A DNA stretch of 7,608 bases from Oscillospiraceae bacterium UBA6409 (GTDB taxonomy: Bacteria; Bacillota; Clostridia; Oscillospirales; Oscillospiraceae), in assembly GCA_002438575.1 (NCBI GenBank), contig DJPP01000153.1, positions 1-7,608 of the forward strand, written 5' to 3'. Both the position numbers and the translations under genes were made by a program. Positions 1 to 5,533 of this stretch are shown here, piece after piece. Positions within the stretch are counted from its first letter, which is position 1, and each line of letters starts with the position of its first letter. The notes beneath the pieces were generated by a model. The model was not told the DNA's origin. It saw only the letters and a list, made by a program, of their open reading frames with translations, and did no database searches.

Positions 1-69
1 GCCAAGAAGCCTGCCGCGGCCAAGAAGACGACCACAAAAAAGACTACGACCAAGAAAGCGGAAGAATAA
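1..69 (+). CDS. topA: C-terminal tail of a truncated upstream gene, probably DNA topoisomerase I
   Basis: An open frame enters from the left edge and ends at TAA (67-69), giving 22 residues that are almost only Lys, Thr and Ala, finishing in AEE. The peptide contains AKK twice and a tandem TTTKK-TTTKK. Nothing catalytic is visible. The topA call is an inference from two things: bacterial topoisomerase I proteins often end in a basic Lys/Ala-rich tail that contacts DNA or RNA polymerase, and topA commonly lies immediately upstream of trmFO in Firmicutes. Another gene with a basic tail, such as a histone-like protein, cannot be excluded. The stop codon directly abuts the trmFO start, so the two are surely co-transcribed. 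Confidence 0.6.
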   Translation, partial: AKKPAAAKKTTTKKTTTKKAEE

Positions 70-1383
70 ATGGAAAGCGTAACTGTGATCGGCGCGGGCC
101 TGGCCGGGTCCGAATGTGCCTGGCAGCTGGCCCAGCGGGGCATCCCCGTGGTGCTGCGGGAGATGAAGCCGGAGAAGAAGACCCCCGCCCATGTGACCGG
201 CTATTTTGCGGAGCTGTGCTGCTCCAATTCCCTGCGGGGTGCGGGGCTGGAGAACGCCGTGGGCCTGCTGAAGGAGGAGCTGCGGCGGCTGGACAGTCTG
301 ATCCTCCGCTGCGCGGACGCCACGGCGGTGCCCGCCGGCGGTGCGCTGGCGGTGGACCGCGAGGGCTTTGCCCGCATGGTCACCGAGTCCGTGCTGGGTC
401 ATCCCAATATCACCATGGTCCCCGGCGAGGTGACGGCCATCCCGGAGGGGGATGTGGTCATCGCCAGCGGCCCGCTGACCTCTGACGCGCTGGCCGACGC
501 CATCGCCAAAAAGCTGGGCGGCGGCCATACGCTGAACTTCTTTGACGCGGCGGCCCCGCTGGTGACTTTCGACAGTGTGGATATGGACAGTGCGTATTTC
601 GCCTCCCGCTACGACAAGGGCACCCCGGACTACATCAACTGCCCCATGACCAAAGAGGAATATCAGGCCTTCTGGGCGGAGTTGGTGAAGGCGGAGGAGG
701 CCGAGGTCCACGGCTTTGAGGACAGCGGCGTGTTCGAGGGCTGTATGCCGGTGGAAGTCATGGCCCGCCGGGGCGAGGACACCCTGCGCTTCGGCCCCCT
801 GAAGCCCCGGGGTCTGGCGGACCCCAAGACCGGCCGTGAGCCCTACGCCGTGGTGCAGCTGCGGCGTGACAACGCCGACGGTACCATCTACAACCTGGTG
901 GGCTTCCAGACCCACCTGAAATGGGGCGAGCAGAAGCGGGTGTTCTCCATGATCCCCGCCCTGCATGACGCCCAGTACCTGCGCTACGGCGTCATGCACC
1001 GCAACACTTATCTGGACTCGCCCCGGCTGCTGGACCGGTACTACCGGCTCAAGAGCGACCCCCGTATCGCCTTTGCCGGTCAGATGACCGGCGTGGAGGG
1101 CTATGTGGAGTCCTGCGCCAGCGGTTTTCTGGCGGGTATAGAGTTGGCACGGCGGCTGAAAGGACAGGCTCCCCTCGACTTCCCCCGCGAGACGGCCATC
1201 GGCGCCCTCAGCCTGTATGTCAGCAACGAGAGCGTGGCGGACTTCCAGCCCATGAACGTGAACTTCGGCATTATCCCGCCACTGGATCACCGGGTCAAGG
1301 GCAAGCGCAATAAAAACGCTGAGCTGAGCCAGCGGTCGCTGGCCATTCTGGATACCATGAAAGAGGAGGTGCTCTCTCTGTGA
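70..1383 (+). CDS. trmFO: TrmFO, folate/FAD-dependent tRNA (uracil-54-C5)-methyltransferase
   Basis: This cytoplasmic flavoprotein makes 5-methyluridine at position 54 in the T-loop of tRNAs, taking the carbon from methylenetetrahydrofolate with FAD and NAD(P)H. It stands in for the SAM-dependent TrmA of other bacteria. The 437 residues match the usual family length. A Rossmann FAD-binding motif, GAGLAGSE, lies at residues 8-15. The family block CCSNSLR is at 50-56, and FEGCMPVEVMA at 222-232; Cys51 and Cys225 correspond to the catalytic/redox cysteine pair described for the Bacillus enzyme. A late FAD-contact block, GQMTGVEGYVES, lies at 337-348. The ATG at 70 follows the previous stop with no gap and has only a weak GGAAG (60-64) in front, which suggests translational coupling to the upstream gene. 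Its 3' end overlaps plsX by 4 bases. Confidence 0.96.
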   Translation: MESVTVIGAGLAGSECAWQLAQRGIPVVLREMKPEKKTPAHVTGYFAELCCSNSLRGAGLENAVGLLKEELRRLDSLILRCADATAVPAGGALAVDREGFARMVTESVLGHPNITMVPGEVTAIPEGDVVIASGPLTSDALADAIAKKLGGGHTLNFFDAAAPLVTFDSVDMDSAYFASRYDKGTPDYINCPMTKEEYQAFWAELVKAEEAEVHGFEDSGVFEGCMPVEVMARRGEDTLRFGPLKPRGLADPKTGREPYAVVQLRRDNADGTIYNLVGFQTHLKWGEQKRVFSMIPALHDAQYLRYGVMHRNTYLDSPRLLDRYYRLKSDPRIAFAGQMTGVEGYVESCASGFLAGIELARRLKGQAPLDFPRETAIGALSLYVSNESVADFQPMNVNFGIIPPLDHRVKGKRNKNAELSQRSLAILDTMKEEVLSL

Positions 1384-2402
1384 AGATCATCATCGACGCC
1401 ATGGGCGGCGACAACGCCCCGCTGGAGATCGTCAAGGGCGCGCTCAGCGCCCACAGCCGCTTCGGCTGCGATATCGTCCTTACCGGCGACGAGGCGGCCA
1501 TCCGGGCCGCGGCGGCCCGGTGCGGCGCGGCAGCGCTGCCGCAGGGCGTGACCCTTCGCCCCACTACGGAGACGGTGGAGATGTGCGACGACCCCGCCAC
1601 CGTGTTCCGCCGGAAGAAGGATACCTCTATGGGTGCGGCATTGACTATGCTGCGCGATGGAGAGGGCGACGCCGTGGTCTCCGCCGGCTCCACCGGCGCG
1701 CTGCTGACCGGTGCCACGCTGATCACAAAGCGTATCCATGGCATCCGCCGTGCGGCCATGGCCCCGGTCATCCCCACCACCGCCGGCAGCGCCGTGCTTA
1801 TCGACTGCGGCGCCAACGCTGAGTGCACCCCGGAGTATCTGCTTCAGTTTGCCTATCTGGGCAATTTCTACGCCCAGCGGGTGCTGGGCGTGGCGACGCC
1901 TCGCGTAGGCCTGCTGAATATCGGCGCGGAGGACAGCAAGGGCACCGACCTGCAAAAGCAGACCCTGGCCCTGCTGCGCGCGGCGGACGCCCGGGGCGAT
2001 CTGCACTTCATCGGCAATATCGAGGCCAAGGACGCCATCAAGGGCGGCTGTGATGTGATCGTCACCGACGGCTTCTCCGGCAACGTGATGCTCAAGTCCA
2101 TCGAGGGCGTGGGCTCCTTCGCCGGCAGCGCCCTGAAGGGGATGTTCAAAAGGAACCTGCTGACGAAGCTTGCCGCCCTGCTGGTCATGCCGGGACTGAA
2201 CGCCTTTAAAGCGCGGCTGGACCCCAACAAGGTGGGCGGCACGGCCTTTATCGGCATCTCCAGGCCGGTCATCAAGGCCCACGGCGGCTCCAACGCCGAG
2301 GCCATCGAGAACGCGGTGGGGCAGGCCATTCAGGTGGCCGAAAGCGGCATTACCGAGGCCATCGCGGCGCACATAGACAAAATGCAGCTTCCCACCGTAT
2401 AA
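1380..2402 (+). CDS. plsX: PlsX, phosphate acyltransferase (acyl-ACP:phosphate transacylase)
   Basis: PlsX converts acyl-ACP plus phosphate into acyl-phosphate, the acyl donor that the membrane enzyme PlsY uses for the first step of phosphatidic acid synthesis. It is a peripheral protein at the cytoplasmic membrane face. The 340-residue length is typical. Family blocks are in order: DAMGGDNAP at residues 6-14, AGSTGALLTG at 102-111, LLNIGAEDSKG at 178-188, TDGFSGNVMLKS at 229-240, and the C-terminal GGTAFIGI (286-293) and KAHGGSNAEAI (299-309). The start is GTG at 1380, sharing GTGA with the trmFO stop. An AGAGGAGGT Shine-Dalgarno at 1362-1370 lies 9 bases upstream, so it can also initiate independently. 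It is co-transcribed with trmFO. The next gene encodes ACP, the carrier of its substrate. No terminator is visible between plsX and acpP. Confidence 0.96.
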   Translation: MKIIIDAMGGDNAPLEIVKGALSAHSRFGCDIVLTGDEAAIRAAAARCGAAALPQGVTLRPTTETVEMCDDPATVFRRKKDTSMGAALTMLRDGEGDAVVSAGSTGALLTGATLITKRIHGIRRAAMAPVIPTTAGSAVLIDCGANAECTPEYLLQFAYLGNFYAQRVLGVATPRVGLLNIGAEDSKGTDLQKQTLALLRAADARGDLHFIGNIEAKDAIKGGCDVIVTDGFSGNVMLKSIEGVGSFAGSALKGMFKRNLLTKLAALLVMPGLNAFKARLDPNKVGGTAFIGISRPVIKAHGGSNAEAIENAVGQAIQVAESGITEAIAAHIDKMQLPTV

Positions 2403-2418
2403 ATTTACCAAAAAGGTA

Positions 2419-2447
2419 TTGACACTGTCACACGATTGCCGTATTAT
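2419..2447 (+). promoter_or_regulatory. SigA-type promoter of acpP
   Basis: A perfect -35 box TTGACA (2419-2424) is separated by exactly 17 bases from TATTAT (2442-2447), one mismatch from TATAAT. Transcription would start near 2454, giving a 5' leader of about 29 bases that carries the acpP ribosome binding site. The promoter begins 17 bases after the plsX stop, so acpP can be expressed far above the upstream genes, in keeping with the abundance of ACP in cells. The call is from motif inspection only. Confidence 0.85.
2420..2430. promoter_or_regulatory. 11-base perfect dyad over the acpP -35 box (possible operator)
   Basis: TGACA-C-TGTCA is a perfect inverted repeat that shares five bases with the -35 box. 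The position is where a repressor dimer would block RNA polymerase. It does not look like the FapR site (TTAGTAC-type dyad) known to control plsX/acpP genes in Bacillus. With arms of only five bases, chance is a real possibility. Confidence 0.25.
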
Positions 2448-2465
2448 TTTCGGAGATAACAAGCA

Positions 2466-2475
2466 AAGAAGGAGG
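2466..2475 (+). promoter_or_regulatory. Ribosome binding site that selects the TTG start of acpP
   Basis: AAGAAGGAGG is a near-perfect anti-16S match. It ends 7 bases before TTG (2483) and 13 bases before the in-frame ATG (2489). The spacing favours TTG, although ATG is the stronger codon. Confidence 0.75.
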
Positions 2476-2482
2476 AATACCC

Positions 2483-2728
2483 TTGACTATGGAAGAGATC
2501 TTCAAGACGATGCAGGATCTGATCGCCGAGCAGTTCGCTATCGATGCCGACGAGATCAGCATGGACAGCTCTTTCGTGGACGACCTGGGTGCCGATTCTG
2601 TGGATCTGGTGGAATTGGTCATGGCGATGGAAGAGGAGTTTGACATCGGCGAGATCGACGAAGAAGACCTGGCCGGCCTCAAGACCGTCGGCGACTGCGT
2701 CCGCTATCTCAACAGCAAGCTGGGCTGA
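2483..2728 (+). CDS. acpP: Acyl carrier protein
   Basis: ACP carries growing acyl chains as thioesters on a 4'-phosphopantetheine arm through fatty acid synthesis and delivers them to PlsX, encoded just upstream. The 81-residue acidic protein has the canonical attachment block [14 protein letters not shown], with the modified serine at Ser39 (Ser37 if the ATG is used). Most housekeeping ACPs read DSL here; this one reads DSV. The helix III region, [20 protein letters not shown], appears from memory of the family to carry one extra Gly after EFDI. Start choice: TTG at 2483 fits the ribosome binding site at 2466-2475 better than the ATG two codons later, which would give 79 residues. The gene has its own promoter upstream and a strong terminator right after, so it can form a short monocistronic message. 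Confidence 0.96.
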   Translation: MTMEEIFKTMQDLIAEQFAIDADEISMDSSFVDDLGADSVDLVELVMAMEEEFDIGEIDEEDLAGLKTVGDCVRYLNSKLG

Positions 2729-2745
2729 TCCGACTATAACGACAG

Positions 2746-2775
2746 AAAATACGGCCCGGCAGGGCCGTATTTTTT
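2746..2775 (+). terminator. Intrinsic terminator between acpP and rnc
   Basis: A perfect 12-base-pair stem (2746-2757 with 2762-2773) encloses a GGCA loop. Its core is ACGGCCC/GGGCCGT, followed by a run of six T (2770-2775). It starts 17 bases after the acpP stop and ends one base before the rnc Shine-Dalgarno. It probably limits read-through from the strong acpP promoter into rnc. Confidence 0.9.
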
Positions 2776-2787
2776 CAGGAGGTTCAC

Positions 2788-3471
2788 ATGGAAGAACTGG
2801 AAAAAAAGCTGGGCTACACCTTCCGCGACCCGGAGCTGCTCCGTGCCGCCCTGTACCACAGCTCCTACGCCAACGAGCACCGCAGCGAGGGCATACGCAG
2901 CAACGAGCGCCTGGAATTTCTGGGCGACGCCGTGTTGGGCTTTGTGTCCGCCGAGCACCTGTTCAAAAAGCACCCGGAGCTGCCGGAGGGCGACCTGACC
3001 CGCATCCGCGCCGCCCTGGTGTGCGAGGAGAGCCTGCACGAGGTGGCCCAGTCCCTGGACCTGGGCAATTACCTGCTGCTGGGCAAGGGCGAGGAGCAGG
3101 GCGGCGGCCGCCGCCGGCCCTCCATACTGGCCGACGCCACCGAGTCCGTGTTTGCCGCCGTGTATCTGGACGGCGGGATGGACGCCGCCAGCGACCTCAT
3201 CCATCGCGTCCTGCTGGACAAGGAGCGCGAGGAGGTGGTGGAGGAGCGCCGCCGGGACTACAAGACGGAGCTGCAGGAGCTGGTCCAGCGCAGAAGCGGC
3301 CAGGTGCTGCACTATGAACTGACGGGCACCTCCGGCCCCGACCACGCCAAGCAGTTCACCTTCCGGGTGACGCTGAACGGCAGAGAGCTCGGCCAGGGCA
3401 CCGGCCGCAGCAAAAAGGAGGCGGAGCAGTCCGCCGCCCGCAGCGCCCTAACGCAGTGGAACGAGCAATAA
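2788..3471 (+). CDS. rnc: Ribonuclease III
   Basis: This double-strand-specific endoribonuclease matures rRNA precursors and processes structured mRNAs in the cytoplasm. At 227 residues it has the standard two-domain length. The N-terminal catalytic domain carries the family signature NERLEFLGDAVL (39-50) and a second acidic block, ILADATESVFAAVYLDGG (113-130). The Mg2+-binding residues are Glu43, Asp47, Asp116 and Glu119, all present. A double-stranded RNA-binding domain spans about 156-225, from DYKTELQELVQ to the basic helix KKEAEQSAARSAL. The start is ATG at 2788 with AGGAGG (2777-2782) five bases upstream. The upstream terminator touches this ribosome binding site and no clear promoter follows it, so expression probably depends on read-through from acpP. 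smc and ftsY, which often follow rnc in Firmicutes, are not next to it here. Confidence 0.96.
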   Translation: MEELEKKLGYTFRDPELLRAALYHSSYANEHRSEGIRSNERLEFLGDAVLGFVSAEHLFKKHPELPEGDLTRIRAALVCEESLHEVAQSLDLGNYLLLGKGEEQGGGRRRPSILADATESVFAAVYLDGGMDAASDLIHRVLLDKEREEVVEERRRDYKTELQELVQRRSGQVLHYELTGTSGPDHAKQFTFRVTLNGRELGQGTGRSKKEAEQSAARSALTQWNEQ

Positions 3472-3482
3472 GCAAAAAGAGA

Positions 3483-3518
3483 ACGCCCGCCGGGATTCCC
3501 ACCGGCGGGCGTATTTTT
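3483..3518. terminator. Bidirectional intrinsic terminator between convergent rnc and lipoprotein genes
   Basis: A perfect 11-base-pair GC-rich stem (3483-3493 with 3502-3512) encloses an 8-base loop. On the plus strand it is followed by TATTTTT (3512-3518), ending rnc. On the minus strand the same hairpin is followed by TTCTCTTTTT and begins 5 bases after the lipoprotein stop codon, so one element can serve both genes. The plus direction looks stronger. Confidence 0.87.
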
Positions 3519-4780
3519 CAGAAGGTGAAGGTATATCCGTCCCGCAGCAGCAGTATCTGCTGGGTGTCTTTTTCCGCATTACTGAGATGGATCGTGGACT
3601 GATGTCCGTCCGCCGAATCCCGCAGCCAAACGGCAGGCATGGTGGGATCGCCGCAGTAGGCCGTGGTGTACATGATGGCCACTGCGTTGCCGATGTCGCT
3701 GCCCTCCTGCTGTGCGTATGCGTCAAACAGCCCGGATAGGCTTTCCCCGCTGTAGCGGATGCTGCTCTGGCGTGCGTCCGTGCCGCTTTGCATCACCGGC
3801 CCATAGACAAAGTCACAGGCATAATATACGCCGTCCTGCTTGACGTAATTGAAAACGTGCTCGCTTTCCAGCCAGAATACATAGACGTAGCCGACCTCGT
3901 CATAGTCGCCGTTCAGCAGCGCGCCGAACAGCGCCGACGTACCCACGCAGGCGCCGCTGTTCAGCTGATACCGCAGCTCCGCCCCTGTGCCGGCGTGATC
4001 CGGAGCAAAGCTGTAGCCCCGCGCTTCCAAAAACTGCGCGGCATCGGCCACCGTGGAGATCTTTTCGCAGGCCTCCGCAAAGGAGATCCCCGCGTCCGCC
4101 AGCGCCTGTATCTCCTCATCAGTGTACTCCCGCTGCTCAAAGGCCTTCCGCTGTTCCTGCTCCTCTTTGCTCAGAACGGGGTACGCGTTTGCCGTGTAGG
4201 CAGACGTACTGAAGCCGCACGCTGTCCGCAGCATATCCGCCAGCTTCTGTGCATCCGCGTTCACATAGTTCTCGCCGGAGAGGACGAGCCAGCAGTCGCC
4301 GCGTATCTCAAACGGGTCAAATGCATAATACAGTCCGTCCTGCGCTATGGCGGCATAGGTGCCATAGTTGCTGCTGGAATGCAGATCGATGCGCCCGCTT
4401 TCCTCATAGTCCCCTGCCAGCAGATACAGCAGCGCCTCCACCCAGCCGCGGGGCTGGCTGCTGCCGCGCAGCAGCGTGGTCTCCGCGTCCTGACTGTCGA
4501 TATCCTCACTCCCCTGCTGCCGCGCCTTCAGCAGCCGCAGCGCGTCCGGCACGGTGTTCACGGTCATCGCCATCTCCGCGGTGTCCCCGCCGTCCAGCAG
4601 CGCCGTGATCTCCTCCCCGGTCAGCTGCGGTTCGCCGAATACCGTCGGATAGCACACGCCGTCCACGCGGTAACACGCCACGCCGCTGGAGGCCACTGCT
4701 TTGGCGCTGTCCCCACCGCACCCCGTCAGCGTCAGCAGCGTCAGCAGGCACAGCACCAGCGCGATACATCTTTTCCGCAT
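3518..4780 (-). CDS. Lipoprotein with two tandem transglutaminase-like domains, first copy degenerate
   Basis: The 420-residue precursor has a basic N-terminus, a hydrophobic segment (about 6-19) and a lipobox LTGC with Cys21. It should therefore be exported, lipidated and anchored on the outer face of the cytoplasmic membrane. Residues 222-326 resemble a transglutaminase-like (papain-fold) domain: SGACVGTSALF with Cys278, EHVFNYV with His308, and VYYACD with Asp323 form a plausible catalytic triad. Residues 56-158 are an older copy of the same unit. EEI-AL matches at 56/222, TV-DA---L-AR at 76/243, GDYEESG/GDYDEVG at 123/291 and QDGLYYAFD/QDGVYYACD at 147/315. The Asp is kept (155), but the Cys and His positions fall near Pro110 and Gly140, so this copy should be inactive. 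The substrate is unknown; a cell-wall peptidase, a cross-linking enzyme or a binding protein are all possible. The ATG at 4780 has AAGGAG 8 bases upstream, its own promoter and a shared terminator. Confidence 0.8.
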   Translation of the reverse strand: MRKRCIALVLCLLTLLTLTGCGGDSAKAVASSGVACYRVDGVCYPTVFGEPQLTGEEITALLDGGDTAEMAMTVNTVPDALRLLKARQQGSEDIDSQDAETTLLRGSSQPRGWVEALLYLLAGDYEESGRIDLHSSSNYGTYAAIAQDGLYYAFDPFEIRGDCWLVLSGENYVNADAQKLADMLRTACGFSTSAYTANAYPVLSKEEQEQRKAFEQREYTDEEIQALADAGISFAEACEKISTVADAAQFLEARGYSFAPDHAGTGAELRYQLNSGACVGTSALFGALLNGDYDEVGYVYVFWLESEHVFNYVKQDGVYYACDFVYGPVMQSGTDARQSSIRYSGESLSGLFDAYAQQEGSDIGNAVAIMYTTAYCGDPTMPAVWLRDSADGHQSTIHLSNAEKDTQQILLLRDGYTFTF

Positions 4781-4809
4781 GACGTTCTCTCCTTTTTCGT
4801 GTTTTTTCC

Positions 4810-4838
4810 ATCATAGCACACGGAGTACGGTATAGCAA
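4810..4838 (-). promoter_or_regulatory. Extended -10 promoter of the lipoprotein gene
   Basis: Read on the minus strand, TTGCTA (4838-4833, four of six consensus bases) is followed after 17 bases by TATGAT (4815-4810, five of six), which is preceded by TGC, the extended -10 element. Transcription would start near 4803, about 22 bases before the ATG. The -35 box starts two bases beyond the T-tract of the atpD terminator, so the lipoprotein gene seems to be an independent unit rather than the tail of the ATPase operon. Confidence 0.7.
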
Positions 4839-4840
4839 GC

Positions 4841-4869
4841 AAAAAGCACCGCCGAAGGCGGTGCTTTTT
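4841..4869 (-). terminator. Intrinsic terminator of the V-type ATPase operon
   Basis: A perfect 13-base-pair stem (4841-4853 with 4857-4869) has a three-base loop and a GCACCGCC/GGCGGTGC core. On the minus strand it begins 8 bases after the atpD stop codon and ends in TTTTT (4845-4841). The hairpin is symmetrical, with T on both sides (4865-4870 on the plus strand), but no plus-strand gene runs into it. Confidence 0.9.
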
Positions 4870-4877
4870 TGTGCACA

Positions 4878-5528
4878 TTACGGCTGGTAGTGGTGCGCGT
4901 CCTGCAATACCATCTCCTTGACCTTCATCAGCCGTGTGGTGTTGCCGCGCTCGTTCTCGTCCAGCTTCATGGTGATATACCGGATGTTCTGCTCCGTCTC
5001 CGGGATCATCACATACTCCAGCGCGTTGACCCGCCGGCGGGTCTTTTCGATATCCTGTGCCAGCAGCTGCATGGTCTTCTCCACCTGCGCCAGCTCCAGC
5101 ATATCGGCGAATACCGCCTGCATCTTCTCCAGCGCCGCGTCCAGCTCGCCGCTGGTCTGGGCGAAGCCGTAGGGCAGCAGCGCGTCGTCGCCGCTGTCGG
5201 TCTGGAACGTGAACACCGGCACGTTCACGCTCATGACATTCCGGGTGGATACCTCCAGCGACACGCTGCGCCGCGGGCAGGACAGGGACTCCTCCAGCAC
5301 CTCCGGCCCCATCAGGGCGGCGGCCACGGTGAAGGCGGCGTTGGCCTCCTTCAGCCCCTGCTCCACCTTGGCGCGGAGCGCGCGGTTGCGCCGCACCACG
5401 TCCATAAACTGCTTCATCAGCTCGTCCCGCTTGTCCTTCAGCAGCTTGTGGCCCCGGCGTGCGGTCTTCAGCCGGCCCTTCAGCCGGGTAAGCTCCATCC
5501 GGGTGGGGTTGACAGTCTTTCCCGCCAT
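4878..5528 (-). CDS. atpD: V/A-type ATPase subunit D (central rotor shaft)
   Basis: Subunit D (NtpD type) forms the central stalk that rotates inside the A3B3 hexamer and links ATP turnover to ion movement through the membrane rotor. The protein starts MAGKTVNPTRMELTRLKGRL; the NPTRMEL block followed by a basic helix (GHKLLKDKRDELM) is the family's N-terminal hallmark. A long C-terminal helix lies at about 135-200 (ELAQVEKTMQLL, then DIEKTRRRVNALEY); the two ends make an antiparallel coiled coil. The 216-residue length is normal. I chose the ATG at 5528 because GAAGGAG (5543-5537) sits 8 bases before it. The alternative GTG at 5537, adding three residues and overlapping the atpB stop as GTGA, would lie inside that Shine-Dalgarno. 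This is the last gene of the operon. Confidence 0.93.
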   Translation of the reverse strand: MAGKTVNPTRMELTRLKGRLKTARRGHKLLKDKRDELMKQFMDVVRRNRALRAKVEQGLKEANAAFTVAAALMGPEVLEESLSCPRRSVSLEVSTRNVMSVNVPVFTFQTDSGDDALLPYGFAQTSGELDAALEKMQAVFADMLELAQVEKTMQLLAQDIEKTRRRVNALEYVMIPETEQNIRYITMKLDENERGNTTRLMKVKEMVLQDAHHYQP

Positions 5529-5533
5529 GGCGC

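Noticed and set aside
1287..2462. Long open frame (391 codons) on the minus strand opposite plsX
   Set aside because: It is antisense to a clear plsX gene in GC-rich DNA, its translation is rich in His, Gly, Arg and Ala with no family resemblance, and it has no fitting neighbours.
2403..2482. A FapR operator or riboswitch in the plsX-acpP gap
   Set aside because: No TTAGTAC-type dyad is present, and the gap is filled by a promoter and a short leader of about 29 bases, too small for a structured riboswitch.
2735..2740. TATAAC as the -10 box of a separate rnc promoter
   Set aside because: The sequence 17 bases upstream (ACAGCA) is a poor -35, there is no TG extension, and the transcript would start inside the terminator stem.
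3788..4816. Open frame (342 codons) on the plus strand opposite the lipoprotein gene
   Set aside because: The minus-strand reading has a signal peptide, lipobox, promoter, ribosome binding site and recognisable domains; the plus-strand reading has none of these.
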